This document shows positions 52,717 to 63,999 of a stretch of 64,000 nt of DNA, piece by piece. Made by a program: the position numbers and the translations under genes. The DNA comes from Strigamia acuminata. Lineage: Eukaryota > Arthropoda > Chilopoda > Geophilomorpha > Linotaeniidae. The stretch is taken from assembly GCA_949358305.1 (NCBI GenBank), contig OX442315.1, positions 9,016,427 through 9,080,426 of the forward strand, read 5' to 3'. Positions within the stretch are counted from its first letter, which is position 1, and every line of letters begins with the position of its first letter. Under the pieces are notes generated by a model that made no database searches, was not told the origin of the DNA, and saw only the letters and a list, made by a program, of their open reading frames with translations.

Positions 52717-54331
52717 TTAATCTTGACCTTTTTCGGTCTCCGTGGCGGGCTTTTGCCTATCCTTTGAAGAGGAACTTTTGCCACGTTTCTTGGCGGGAAG
52801 AGGTTCTTCCGGTTGCCGATCTATGAAGAATGCAGTGGTCGCAACAACTTCCGTGGCAATGGGCGTCTCGGGTGCTTTATCCCCTGCTTCAGGCTGATCA
52901 GTCGATCCGTCTTCTTCATTGATCATCTTTTTGAGATCTTCGTAGATGTCAATTACCGGGGGCAAAACCAGGATCCAGCCTTCGCATATTTGATTTTTCA
53001 TCTCATCTGCGATTTTTCCCACGAGCAGATTCCAAAGGTGCTCCAAAATGTTGAAGCCCTCAACGCGACGTGGATTCAAGATCATTTGCATGATCCTGGT
53101 CACATATCCTACCGTTATTTGATCGGGAAGACCCGTAATCAATTGGCGAGAAATTATTATCGTAAGTCGAGCTACGATGGGGTAGTAGTATTCGACCTCC
53201 CAAACGAATAACTGTCCTATCTTGGTGTTCGGGGGAACTTGGTAGGGTTCGATTAAGAATTCGTTCGAAATCCCGTGTTCCGCGATATTTGGCATGGGAA
53301 CCAATGCGGCTTCTTCCGTTTGGGTCGCATTATCTACGCAGACAACACTTGGCATTTTTTCCAAACCCATTTGAAGGCCAAGGGGCGTTCTTCGCGAATT
53401 CATAAATTCGGGATCCTCGTATACAGCTTTGCCATCGTTAGATAATAAAGCTTTACAAAGGTGGCAGGTTGCCCATTTTCGGGGTTCTGGATCGAACAAC
53501 CCTTTAACCACGAATGAAACAAACTTGGGGTTCCAGGGTTGGATTTTTAATCGTCGTTTCGTTCCGAGACAATTTCCGCACGATGCCAAATGGCATCCGG
53601 TCCCGGAGCCGGACATCCAGCCGACCCCGAAACAGAAAGGGCACGGTATTTCGCCCTTCGCGAGCTCCAAATTGTCGTGTGGAATTCCCAATTCCAAGTC
53701 GCGATCGCAGGCGGCTTTTCGACGCAGTGCCTTTTCTTGCTTACTAGCTGCTCTTTGTTGAGCAGTCATCGGCTGTAGTTTGGGGGCTCTGGTGGACACA
53801 AACGTACGTTTTCCTCTAGCCGTATTATATCTAGGGGTATACACTACTTCGCGCGAAGTCGTGGGTGGCGGCGAGTCGAAATGAACGTACTCTCGCTGTT
53901 TGCGTTTGTTGTCTTGGTGGCGATTTCCCTCGGGATTTCGATTTGCCTCTAATTTGACAATCTCGTCCAGACTTCTCTCATGAGAGGTCGACGAATCTTC
54001 CATTCGACTCGTACTTGGTTTATGGATCGGCTGTAAAGGATGGCTTTTGGAGAAACTGTCCTTTTTTGGTATAATAAAGGTTTCTTGGGTAACCTCCATC
54101 GCCGTTTTGGGTACAGCCGTTTTTGGGCGAATTTCCTTTGGGAGAGCGTCTGGGTTGTTTCGGGCCCAGGTTAATATGTCCCATCCTTTTTGATCGAGAA
54201 CGAGAGGAGTATTTGGCGCTCCCGGGACCGTTACGATGGTCGGGTTGACTGTTGGCGTGTTTTCTTCCTCCGAAGAACTCGACTGAATCACAATTCGCCG
54301 CTTTTTAATCGGTATCTTCTTGACCATAATT
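52717..54331 (-). CDS. E6 ORF3: accessory protein with paired CxxC motifs
   Basis: The 536-residue protein starts at 54327 (MVKKIPIKKRRIVIQSSSSE), four bases after a TTTGTAG acceptor (54333-54332). This suggests expression from a spliced RNA. The N-terminus is a basic, nuclear-localisation-like stretch followed by Ser/Glu. Residues about 220-300 contain CPFCFGVGW, CHLASCGNC and CHLCKA, a set of Cys pairs able to bind zinc. A Tyr/Ile-rich segment (VWEVEYYYPIVARL) and a Lys/Ser-rich tail follow. There is no signal peptide or clear membrane helix. It occupies the same place as the ORF3 of E1 and E5, but I see no alignment to them. Function unknown. Confidence 0.75.
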
Positions 54332-54682
54332 CTACAAATATAGAAAACGTTTTAGTTTTATTTGCAATACTTTTGTATGCGCGCGCCCTCTATTGAGAAA
54401 ACGCGTAACTGAATTTACGAATTTTTTAATTATAATTCGTTACAACTTTATGCTTTCGTGTATTGATAATTTTATCGAACTTACGAAAATGTCCTGCTTC
54501 CTTTAGAAGCGTGTCTTGTGGAATTATGAGTGTAGTCGCCTCGACGACAACTTGGAGTTTAGAGCACGTGGCTTTCAAATCCTCCGCCGCTAATAAACGA
54601 ATTCCGCTGGTTCGTATTTCTTCGAATATTCAAAGAAATTTCATGATATATATATATAACTTTATATGCATAATCATAATAC

Positions 54683-54868
54683 CTGTATTCGCTGATTTAA
54701 AGCTAACAATGTCAACGCGTTTGACCGTGATTTTTGTTGAATTCGACGAAGTTCTTCTTCTCTCACGTGTGTGTTAGAAGACTGAATATAGAACGAATCT
54801 TTTACTCTCCACCCGGGGTCATAATTTATCAGGTGACTTCGCGAATTTTCGATTTGAATATTCAATAT
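54683..54868 (-). CDS. Possible small coding exon in E6
   Basis: On the minus strand an open stretch of 62 codons lies between an AAATCAG acceptor and an ATACAG|GTATT donor. It contains NYDPGWRVKDSFYIQ and EEELRRIQQKS. It sits between pol and ORF3, as the small exons of E1 and E5 do. Its phase does not join directly to the ORF3 acceptor at 54332, so it would need another exon or serve a different message. Confidence 0.35.
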
Positions 54869-54918
54869 CTGATTTAAATCAATATCTTTTAGAATATTCT
54901 TTTTATATTTAGAATCTT

Positions 54919-57900
54919 TTAACGACGTTCTTGAATCATCTGCACAAAATCCGTAGTATATTTCGGATTTGGCTTCGAAGTTCTTTTCGGTCTCGAGATT
55001 ATCTCCGGAAGGTCAGCTGTTCGCTTCCGTTTATTTGAGTTATTACTTCGTGGATCGATAATCTCGTTTCCATTTTCATTTGAGGTAGGAATTATTCTTT
55101 CTTCTTGTTCAAGATTTTCACGAGGGGTTTCTTCCATATCTTGATTATCTAATTCTTGTGAATTAGACTCGTTAAATTCGGAATTTGACGACATCCAATC
55201 AGGGTTTGGGTGATCTTCCAGTTTTCCTTTTTTCTGACCCAGAGTCCATGTCTCAATCGGGTATGAAGGGATATACGGGGTGAGATCATCCGTATTTATT
55301 GATGGTTCAATTGAATCATCTAATAATTTTCGTAAGGCGTATGCACCTCCTGTTAATACGGCCGTGATTTCCCACGGTCCGTCTCGTTTTTCAGCAAATC
55401 CTTTAGTAATGCCTTTGTCTTGATTGGAAAGAATATGTGTATTCTTCCAGACTAAATCACCTACTTCATATTTGCAAATATGAAATTTATTACGGTGAAT
55501 TCTGTCGTGTTTCTCGTAATTTAGTTGGATCCTACGGTGCATTTCTTGGTGTGCTCTTCGTAAAATCCCGAGTAAATTAAACACGAATTCTTCAGGGTTA
55601 TTTTTATCGAATTTATTCGCGTGTTGAATAATTCGCGGGTCGAAAGGTAGTGTTACTATCCTTCCCGTATTTAATAAAAATGGCGTCGATCCGGTTGCTT
55701 CGGATTTTGCCGTTCTGGATGCAAATGCAAATTCATTCAGAAAACGTGGCCAGTGAGAGTGCACATCAGAATAAATCGCAAGCATTATTTTGATATCTCT
55801 GTTTGCCCGTTCTGTGGGGTTGGCCTGAGCATGATAAGGACTTATATGAGTCATTTTAATGTTATGCCTTTTACAGAAACCCTCATAGATGGTGGATGCG
55901 AACTGTTTTCCATTATCACTGATAATTTTCCTGGGGTATCCCCATCTATGTACGATATCACCTAACTTTGTTATAATTGCTTCACTTGAAGCTTTGTTTA
56001 ATGGGGCTAATTCTACCCATTTAGTACATTGATCGATTCCTACTAAAATATATTTATGTTGGTATTGACCAGCGGGTTTGGGACCCATGAAGTCTAAACA
56101 AAGAACTTCCCATGGCTGTGCCATATTGTGAGGAGTATAACTCGCTCTGTGTTTGCGGTGTTGACTAGGTTTGTATTGTTGGCAATGAACACAACTACGA
56201 ACATAATTACACGTGTCTTTGCTCATTTTAGGCCAATAATAGATGAGTTTCGCTCGTTCGAGCGTTTTACTCATCCCCGCGTGTCCACTTAACGGATGTC
56301 CGTGGCATGCGAACAACACTCGTCGTACTAAGGAAGGTGGAATCACCGCTTTAAATCCGTTGCCGGAATCATTTAATTCTTCTTCAAATGTTGGTTTGAA
56401 GAAGATTAACATTTCAGAATCATTACTATTCTCATCTTCATTATCATGATTTTCTTTGAAATCTAGTTGGTAGCCTTTGATGTCTTTCATCCATCGCTTA
56501 GTTTTCTTATTTTTCTTTTGCTCAACTTCATCTAACTTTAGATGAGTTATTATTTTTCTACATTCATAATCTTTGAGCTGAGCTTCTATGATTTCTGCTC
56601 TGGTAGGAGGAACTATACTTAGTACTTCGGTTAACGCACTAAATAAAGTTTCTGGTTCTACATGACCTTTCTCCCCCTTTTCCAAAGAATTATTTAATTT
56701 TTTGGAATAATCAAACTTTACTGACACGTTTGTCAAGAACTGACAGGGTTTTGGTTCTTCTCTACGAGTAACTTCTTTATTTCCGTCCCACTCGGGCCAG
56801 AATTGAGTTATTTCTGTGGGTTCGATATAATCATCCTTCGGAATGTCTTCAATACTCAAAGGAGCTCTTGAAAATGCGTCTGCGACTTGATTTTGAGTAC
56901 CACGACGATACTTAATTTTAAAGGCGCCGCCTTGCAGTTTAATTGCCCATCGGCCAAAACGACCAGAAGGTTCTGGCGTTCCCATTAGCCATTTTAAGGC
57001 TTCTGCATCTGACTCCAGGGTGAAAGACGTGTATTCTATGTAGGGGCGGAAACGTTCTACAGCCCATACTACCGCTAGACACTCTAGTTCGGGAGTAGTG
57101 TAACGTTGCTCGGCTCCTCGAAGTACGCGACTAGCGTAAGCTACGGGTCTTGGAGTTTTAATCCATTTGTCCTTGTTTTTGTCAAGAAAGTCCACATCTT
57201 GGCATAACACCGCTCCTAATCCTGAATGTGAAGCGTCTGTTAGAATCACAAAGGGTTCGAGCATGTTAGGCATTAACAAAACTTGAGTTTCGTCGCATAA
57301 GATGTCTTTAATTCTTTCGAAAGCGTCCATTTGCTCTTGTCCCCAGACAAAAGTTGCTTTCTCATGCATTATGCTAGTCAGTGGAGTAGCAATTTCACCG
57401 TGGTTAGGAATAAACTTCCTAAAGAAATTTGCCAACCCGTGAAACCTTTGAACATCTTTCGATGTTTTTGGGGTTGGAAATTTTCGTACTGACGCGATTT
57501 TGTCAGGATCCGGGGCCAATCCATTCGGAGTGATTAAGTGTCCCAGAAATTTTAGCGTAGTTCTGCCGAACTTAGACTTTTCTTTATTTACGGACAAGTT
57601 TGCTTTGTCTAGTCGTTCTAAAACATCTTTAATGTGACCGAGATGTTGGTCCCAGGTCTGAGAAAAGATAATTACATCGTCTAAATAGACTAATGCGTGT
57701 TTATATAACGCTTCACCCATAACTTGTTCCATTAGGGCTTGAAATGTACACGGTGCGTTACATAACCCAAATGGCATACGTACAAATTGATAGTTGCCTT
57801 TCGGAGTATAGAAAGCAGTTTTCTGCTTATCTTCGTCTTCCATCTCTACTTGATAATATCCTTTTGTAAGGTCAAGTGAGGTGAAGTATTTTGCCTGATT

Positions 57901-58659
57901 AGTATTGTGCATGAGCAAATCAATACTGGGCATTTGGATTGCATTGATTTCGGTGATCGCATTTAGCCATCGGTAATCAATACATAACCTATATGTGCCA
58001 TTTGGTTTGGCAACTATTACGGGATGACTTATGTAAGGTCCCGTAGATTTCTCAATGAGATTCTCTGCTTCTAGCTCTTCAACTAGTTTGGTCATAATCG
58101 CAATTTTAGCTGGATTGTACATGCGAAATGGCTGTTTTTTCCATTTCGCGTCCTTTTTAAACGTAATTTTATGCTTAGCAAGGTTCGTACATCCAACTTT
58201 GTCCCGAAAGACGTGTTTGATTCCGGAAATTACTTCTAGTAATTTGGTCTTTTCCTCGTCGGAGCAATCACAATCTTTTACCAACAATTCTTCCCAATTG
58301 TCGGGTGTATGAGTGACTGTTCCGTCGTCTTTTAGTGTGCGTAACCTCGCTAGACTGTCATTAAATTCGTTATCTACGTAAGGCGCAGTCCAACCAGGTT
58401 TGTTGTCACAGTCAAATACAGCTTGTGCTGGATTTAAATTAATTGTTGTACGACGCATAAAATTGTGTCCTAAAATTAGGCCACACACATTTCGGTCTAA
58501 AATGATGAAATTCATTGGAGTGAATTCTACTCCATCTGCCCATTGAACACAAAGGGTTATCTGTCCTAGCGGGATATGAGTTATACCGACGGCACAAACT
58601 TTCATATTTCGTGGACAATCTTGAATGAAGTCAGGGGAGGCACAAGTACTGTCAAGTAA
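54919..58659 (-). CDS. E6 protease (partial), reverse transcriptase, RNase H and integrase
   Basis: The frame opens at the E5 junction with LLDSTCASPDF. This is the protease active-site region, reading DST where DSG/DTG is usual; the Met at 58605 is internal. Reverse transcriptase has YLDDVIIFS near 57680. RNase H has LTDASHSG near 57237 and ADAFSRAPL near 56870. Integrase HHCC has HGHPLSGHAG near 56290 and CVHCQQY. The catalytic residues lie in LDFMGPKP (56090), SDNGKQF (55915) and NPTERANRD (55815). A GPW module and a charged tail ending KYTTDFVQMIQERR follow. No internal stop is seen. It is cut at its 5' end by E5. Confidence 0.9.
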   Translation of the reverse strand, partial: LLDSTCASPDFIQDCPRNMKVCAVGITHIPLGQITLCVQWADGVEFTPMNFIILDRNVCGLILGHNFMRRTTINLNPAQAVFDCDNKPGWTAPYVDNEFNDSLARLRTLKDDGTVTHTPDNWEELLVKDCDCSDEEKTKLLEVISGIKHVFRDKVGCTNLAKHKITFKKDAKWKKQPFRMYNPAKIAIMTKLVEELEAENLIEKSTGPYISHPVIVAKPNGTYRLCIDYRWLNAITEINAIQMPSIDLLMHNTNQAKYFTSLDLTKGYYQVEMEDEDKQKTAFYTPKGNYQFVRMPFGLCNAPCTFQALMEQVMGEALYKHALVYLDDVIIFSQTWDQHLGHIKDVLERLDKANLSVNKEKSKFGRTTLKFLGHLITPNGLAPDPDKIASVRKFPTPKTSKDVQRFHGLANFFRKFIPNHGEIATPLTSIMHEKATFVWGQEQMDAFERIKDILCDETQVLLMPNMLEPFVILTDASHSGLGAVLCQDVDFLDKNKDKWIKTPRPVAYASRVLRGAEQRYTTPELECLAVVWAVERFRPYIEYTSFTLESDAEALKWLMGTPEPSGRFGRWAIKLQGGAFKIKYRRGTQNQVADAFSRAPLSIEDIPKDDYIEPTEITQFWPEWDGNKEVTRREEPKPCQFLTNVSVKFDYSKKLNNSLEKGEKGHVEPETLFSALTEVLSIVPPTRAEIIEAQLKDYECRKIITHLKLDEVEQKKNKKTKRWMKDIKGYQLDFKENHDNEDENSNDSEMLIFFKPTFEEELNDSGNGFKAVIPPSLVRRVLFACHGHPLSGHAGMSKTLERAKLIYYWPKMSKDTCNYVRSCVHCQQYKPSQHRKHRASYTPHNMAQPWEVLCLDFMGPKPAGQYQHKYILVGIDQCTKWVELAPLNKASSEAIITKLGDIVHRWGYPRKIISDNGKQFASTIYEGFCKRHNIKMTHISPYHAQANPTERANRDIKIMLAIYSDVHSHWPRFLNEFAFASRTAKSEATGSTPFLLNTGRIVTLPFDPRIIQHANKFDKNNPEEFVFNLLGILRRAHQEMHRRIQLNYEKHDRIHRNKFHICKYEVGDLVWKNTHILSNQDKGITKGFAEKRDGPWEITAVLTGGAYALRKLLDDSIEPSINTDDLTPYIPSYPIETWTLGQKKGKLEDHPNPDWMSSNSEFNESNSQELDNQDMEETPRENLEQEERIIPTSNENGNEIIDPRSNNSNKRKRTADLPEIISRPKRTSKPNPKYTTDFVQMIQERR

Positions 58660-59618
58660 TGCTGCGATCCGGGTTTTTATCCACTTAATTTCTAATAAAT
58701 TAAGCAGAAACCGCAGGTGAATGCTTTACAAGACTTATATCGCGGCCGAAACTTGTCTAGGGTTAAGTTTACGGAAATAGGAATAAAAAGACAGTTTATT
58801 ATGGTAATAAAAATCACACAAATGTTTTATTCGATAAATTACAATATATACTAATTATGATTATGAATATCACAGAATAAAATGAGCGGGAAACAATGAA
58901 ACAAAGGAAGGGCTTGCAACGACTGTTGCAAGCTACAAAGCGTCAGAAATGGCGCTTAAACAACTTGAAGTTGTTAGGCGAAGGCAAATTGTCTTCGTTC
59001 TACGAACTCACGAACGATGGTCGAAGACGATGGTTCTCGTGGGCTCCTTCTACGGCTCGTGCGACGGCTCGGCGGCGGTGGTTGACGGCTGTAGGCGTCC
59101 GGCTTTCGTACGATGGCGGTGGCTGTCGTTCGCGCAACAGCGACGGCGATGGTTCACGATCGTCGGGAATCTTCTCTTCTCGATTGCTGGAATTAGCGAC
59201 GGCTAATTCAAGCAGGATTGCTGGCTTTGTGCGTTTGATACACAAAGATAGCAGGTGAAACTGAGTTACAACGGTCCTCTATCAATACTTTTCTTTCAGG
59301 AGCAAAAGCAGTGATGTTGAGGTTGTTGTTGTATTTTTCAGAGTCCCGATTTGAGCCAAGACGCGAGCCCAGCACGCTTCAATATTGCGCAGAAAACCTG
59401 CGCACTTAGCTCAAATGGGTGCAACTAGTGGTTATTACACCATATTGCACCATAACGGCTAATAACCGTTTTCACCCCGGACAACCTGGGGTGATATGTG
59501 CCTAGAGAGGATTTCTCCCCTCGGTCACATGATCTGACTTGGCGTGTGCCACAGTCAAATTAATTAGAAGATAATTAATTTAATCTTCTAAGTTGGTGAA
59601 TATTTTGAGATCACCACA
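58660..59618 (-). repeat. E5 3' LTR (959 bp)
   Basis: It starts tgctgcgatccggg and ends gagatcaccaca on the plus strand. The left flank agtaa (58655-58659) is the expected target duplication; its partner is outside the window. It contains gcgacggcgatggttcacgat, shared with the fragment at 47821-48370. Confidence 0.8.
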
Positions 59619-59633
59619 CATCCCCCCATTTAA
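59619..59633 (-). promoter_or_regulatory. E5 polypurine tract
   Basis: The minus strand taaatggggggatg directly precedes the LTR start tgtggtgatctc. Confidence 0.75.
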
Positions 59634-59670
59634 GACGAATCTTACATGGAGAGAAAATGAACGAACCAAT

Positions 59671-62310
59671 TTATGATTCGTCCATGGTCTGAGTTCGCTC
59701 AGGCGTCAACGGGCGCATCATATCCGTGGTGTCGTCCCTCGGGTTGGACCGCTCGTTAACCGTACACAGGTCGCGACCTGCGTTTGGTCCGGAGACCATT
59801 CCAGGGTTGACATGAAGCCAAACCTGGATGATTCTTGCCGAGTTCGCTCGGTTGAAGAATCCTAGCGCCGCGAACTCGATTGGATCCTCTGGCGCTAATC
59901 GTGCTCTCAGGAGTCGATCATGGAGCACCGATGGTGGGCTTAACACCCGGATGTGGTCCTCGAGCCACATAAACACCTGCCTCGACAACTTGTGGTTGTT
60001 GCTAAGCAGTGTTCGCGTATCCGGCGTCAAATAGAAGTGCGGATACAGGCGCATTAGGGTCTTGAAAGCCGACTCTTTTCTCAGCGGCTTGACCTTCGTC
60101 TCCGGCTTGGCTGGCGGCGGCGGCGGACGTGAGTCTTCCGTCGTGGCATCGTCAAACTGGCACTGCGGGCCCAAGAAAACCAACGCGGGTGCGGAGGTTG
60201 ACGAGGGTGTGACGCCTCGTCCCGGTGCTCGACCCACACCGGGGAGCTGACGGGTTTCGACTACCCGTTGAACTCCGGCTGGAGTTTGAGAACTTCCGGC
60301 GTTCTCTGGCCAAAATGAACATCCAGCGCCCTCTTGGGCCGACTGGAAAACAGCCAGTGACGCAGCTGCTGTGGCGCTTGTAACTGGAAGCGGTGGTCTT
60401 CCGGCCATTCGCGCCGTGGCCTTCGCAAAGGACCACTCGGTTCGCAACCGAACGGCGGCCTCTTCTTCGGTCTCACCGTTTGCTACGACTTGCTTTATTA
60501 GCTCGGCTAAGATCGTAGGCGGGTCGAGCCTGAGGTGGTACCACAGCTCGACTTTCTTCTCCGACAGGCCCATCGGCGCGGTCCAAAGGTACGTTATGGC
60601 CGCTAACGCCTGTCCTGGCGAAGGAAGAACACCAGGGTACAACACCCTAGTCATCCCCGGAATTAGCTGACGCTGAAAATCCATCAGACGGGGATCATCA
60701 ATGGTATTGATGTCGGAGACTTCTAGCCTTTCAGCTAGTCTCTGCCAGTCCTTCTGCGACTCGGCGATCTGGGCGCTTTGGTATGCGTCCAGCTTCTGGA
60801 GCACTTCCTGCTGTGCTCTAATGGGTTGCTGCTCGTAGCAGGTCCATTGTGGGCCGAATGACTCACTAAAAAATGGCCGGAGTTGCAGGTTGCTAACTCC
60901 AGCCGGCAAGCGGGAAACATATCCTTGTTCGGGCAAGCGGCTAGCATGTCCAGGTACTGGCACGCTACAGTCGGGAGAAATATCACCGACAACACGTCTC
61001 ATGGCGTATGGAGTAGCCGAGTTGTCCACCTTGAACGTGGAGGCGGTTCGGCTACTTCGGGCGGACTTAATTGTGGAGTCCGATTCAAAACTCAGCGAAG
61101 ACGACGAGCCAAACGACTCTGGTGTCCGTCCTCGTCGCGACTGCGGGCGTGATGGCTGCGCGTCAGTCGAATATGGGCGTGATCGCCTCTGACGTTCCTC
61201 TCGATCGCGGCTTGATTCGCGGAACATCGGTCGGACTGGAACCGGCGGAGGGAGTTGCCCCACCCTCAAATCCTCGTCTTGCGGCGGAGGATTGATGGCC
61301 GCTGGGGCCGGAATTTCATCTTCTTGATAAAAAGGGAGAGCGCAACGCGCTTGCTCCTCTGCCTCGTGTTCTCGAGCCAGTTGTCGATTTTCGTCGACGC
61401 GAAGCTGCACCGCGGCAGCTCGGAGTGCGTTGGACGGGAAAAATCCCGGAAAATCGTTAAAACACCCGGCGAGCGCCAACTGGTGGAGCTCGGTTTGTGT
61501 GACGGGAAGTTGTGGGTTCCCGTCACGAACGGATTTGCGATACCGTTTAACGACTTCGCGTTGTGTCGTCTTGAGGTTCTTCCTCAATTGGGTTAGAGCA
61601 CCGTAATTAATTCCGGTACTCTTTAGCGCTCTTCTGCGCTCGTGACGCTCTCGTGGCGTCACTGGCCACTGGTTGTGCAGCAACTCTGCTGCAAGCGGTC
61701 CTGGGGGGCTCTCGTCGAGCGTCCACTCGATTTCGTCGACACCGTCCACGTGAAGGCGCTCGATGAACCGGCCTCTTGCTCCGAATCCTTGCAGAGCCGA
61801 TCTGCTGAAGTCGTGGCGCAGCTTCCACCAGGTATTGTTTGCCGTCTTCAGTCTTCTGATTTTTTCGGGCAATGCCGCTCGAAAAATCAGCGGGTGCTGA
61901 GTCGGCACGTGATCGGGAAGCGCGAATGGCGTTTCTCGATCCCTCTCGATCTATATTCGAAGAAAAATAAATAAATTAGTTTATTTAAAAATAAACAAAT
62001 AATTTCTTATTTGAAATATTTTTTAAGCTTAGCGCTTGTGGCTGTGAGTCACTAAGGGATGTTGGTTGTCATGGCAACTCCCTTCGCACATGCTTGAAGC
62101 ACGTGACTTTTATAGCCGCCATTTTTATTTTTTAGCGGCTTGTGTTTGAAGTCAGGAAAAGTGAAATTACTCAATTTTTCTGACTTAAACACTTGGTAAA
62201 AATTTATTCTAATAATTTACCCGTTGTTGAAGCGTCAATTGAACGTCTTCATTTGCCCCTTCCATGGGCATTTCTCCGTCCGCCTGGAGTTGGATCGCTT
62301 CCTCGTCCAT
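59671..62310 (-). CDS. E5 ORF3: spliced accessory protein, homologue of E1 ORF3
   Basis: The small exon starts at ATG 62310 (MDEEAIQLQADGEMPMEG), has 30 codons and ends at CGG|GTAAAT (62221). The main exon starts at 61950 after an ATATAG acceptor, and the frame joins in phase 0. It reads IERDRETPFALPDH and then PLIFRAALP. It shares with E1 ORF3 the IFRxALP start, a central Ser/Arg-rich region (SRRGRTPESFGSSSSLSF), a C-terminal block (LYPHFYL versus EYPFLQM) and VNERSNP versus INERQNP. Total length is about 790 residues. There is no signal peptide, membrane helix or known enzyme motif. An additional acceptor (CTTTCAAG, 62349) before the small exon suggests a further upstream leader exon. Function unknown. 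Confidence 0.72.
61951..62220 (-). other. Predicted intron in E5 ORF3
   Basis: A GTAAAT donor (62220) and ATATAG acceptor (61951) bound 270 nt on the minus strand. Donor sequence, phase and position mirror the predicted intron of E1 ORF3. Confidence 0.62.
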
Positions 62311-62652
62311 TCTCTTTCGTTTTCCGGTAATTTCGGAAATTCTTTCGTCTTGAAAGAGAAATAATACATAAATCTTATGTTTTATCAAATTTTTCATACA
62401 GAAAAATTACTTACGATCAGGTTGTCGAACTATTCGGGTCGTAACGTAGGCGATGCGATGCATACACTCTCGAAACTTTTGAAAAAGTGACTAAGTTCGT
62501 TGATTGCAAACACGAACTTGGATTAGAGACGCTTTGTGACGTCACTAATTATAACGTATGATTAACGTTGTCATTCGAGTGGGTACTACGAATGACGTCA
62601 CGAGATTGCTTTCTCGGATCTTTTGGGTAAACCCAAAAGGTGAAAGACAACA

Positions 62653-63999
62653 CTATGTCTTGGCTCGCGGAACGCGAGATCTCAAGTTGTACTTTGACTT
62701 TCGCGAAGTACAATCCAACTTGTTTAGATTGTCATCAGCATCGTCTCCAATGTCAGATGAGTTATATACTTCATTGTTTGAAATTTTCTCTTTTTCTAAA
62801 AACATTTCCTTTTCTAGATTTTCATCAAGAGAAACATTTTCAAGTCGCTGGTTTATTTCATCGACTTCGTTATTTTTGAGTTTCGATTTTTTACTCGATT
62901 CCGTGTTTTCGACAGGAATTTTGGATAATTTAGCATCATCCAAGGTATTAACAATATTCTTTGTTTTTTGACCCACTTCCTCCCCTTCCAGCCAAATTTC
63001 TTGGTTGAAAACGGGAAAGTACGGCATTAATTCAGTGCCGTGAACAGCTGGATAAATTTTATTATCACTCAGCCGTCGAAGTTGAAAGGCGCCTCCTTGT
63101 AACCTTTTGATAATTACATAAGGCCCATTCCTTTTCGGTGAAATGCCTGCTGCTATTCCTTTAGCGGCATTTGAGAGAATATGAGACTCTCGCCAGACTA
63201 AATCATTTTGTCTGAAGTTGTCGAATTTCTTATCTGATTTTTCAGCTTCGACACGGCGTCTCAAATCTAAGACGTGAGACATCATATGCTGATACGTCTC
63301 TGCAATTATTGTTTCTAATTTCTGAACATATAAATGCGGATTTTTTGGATCAATGACTAAAATTCCTTCCGGAATTCTTGGATCCCAAGGAATTCTTAAT
63401 TCTCGGAAAAAATTTAAGAAAGCAGGAGAATAATCTCTGCCTCTTGTTACAGTTGTTCTCAAACTGAATGCAAATTCGCGTAGATACTCATCCCATTGGT
63501 CATGAATATCTAAATAAATCGAAACTAAATATTTAATATCTCGATTGGTTCTCTCCACAGGATTGCTTTGTGGATGATAAATCGATGTCGGTGTTCGCGA
63601 CATGTCGAATTTTTTGCAAAATTCTTTATAGACCTGTGATCGAAATTGTGGTCCATTATCACTTATGATTTGTCTCGGAAATCCGAAAGTCATTGATAAG
63701 TGATAAATTGTGTTGGCAACTTTTATTGCCGTTGGATTACACATTGGAAATAATTCGGGCCAATGTGTAGCGACATCTACGATGACGCAAATGTGGGTAT
63801 TGTTTTTTCTGGTTCTTGGTTTGGGACCAGACAAATCCACACTGAGGCAGTCAAATGGTCCAAATGGTCCAATTTGAGCGCCTTCAATTTCGGTCTTTGA
63901 TCTTGGCTTACATGCCTGACATCCTTGACAATGTTGAATAAAACGTGTAATATCACGTTTCATACCTTTCCAGGTATAAACTCTTCGAGTTCGGTACAT
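62653..63999 (-). CDS. E5 integrase (partial pol)
   Basis: The frame continues past the window edge; the first Met is internal. It shows the CC half of the zinc region (CQGCQAC), then the catalytic residues in VDLSGPKP (about 63835), SDNGPQF (about 63650) and NPVERTNRD (about 63560). A GPY module (KRNGPYVII), EIWLEGEE and the end KYNLRSRVPRAKT follow. The tail matches E1 (EIWLEGQ, INLRPR). No stop is seen within. Confidence 0.9.
   Translation of the reverse strand: MYRTRRVYTWKGMKRDITRFIQHCQGCQACKPRSKTEIEGAQIGPFGPFDCLSVDLSGPKPRTRKNNTHICVIVDVATHWPELFPMCNPTAIKVANTIYHLSMTFGFPRQIISDNGPQFRSQVYKEFCKKFDMSRTPTSIYHPQSNPVERTNRDIKYLVSIYLDIHDQWDEYLREFAFSLRTTVTRGRDYSPAFLNFFRELRIPWDPRIPEGILVIDPKNPHLYVQKLETIIAETYQHMMSHVLDLRRRVEAEKSDKKFDNFRQNDLVWRESHILSNAAKGIAAGISPKRNGPYVIIKRLQGGAFQLRRLSDNKIYPAVHGTELMPYFPVFNQEIWLEGEEVGQKTKNIVNTLDDAKLSKIPVENTESSKKSKLKNNEVDEINQRLENVSLDENLEKEMFLEKEKISNNEVYNSSDIGDDADDNLNKLDCTSRKSKYNLRSRVPRAKT

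Larger units (their letters stand above)
50183..58659 (-). mobile_element. E6: Ty3/gypsy element, 3' portion, interrupted by E5
   Basis: On the minus strand: pol from the protease onward (58659-54919), a spacer with small exons, an accessory ORF (54327-52717), PPT and LTR. Protease sequence ends exactly at 58659, where the E5 LTR begins. Gag and the 5' LTR must lie beyond E5, outside the window. Integrase and tail resemble E1 and E5, so the three form one clade. Confidence 0.85.

Noticed and set aside
58896-59258. Ser/Arg-rich plus-strand ORF in the E5 LTR
   Set aside because: It is antisense within the LTR and composition-driven; no second copy supports coding.
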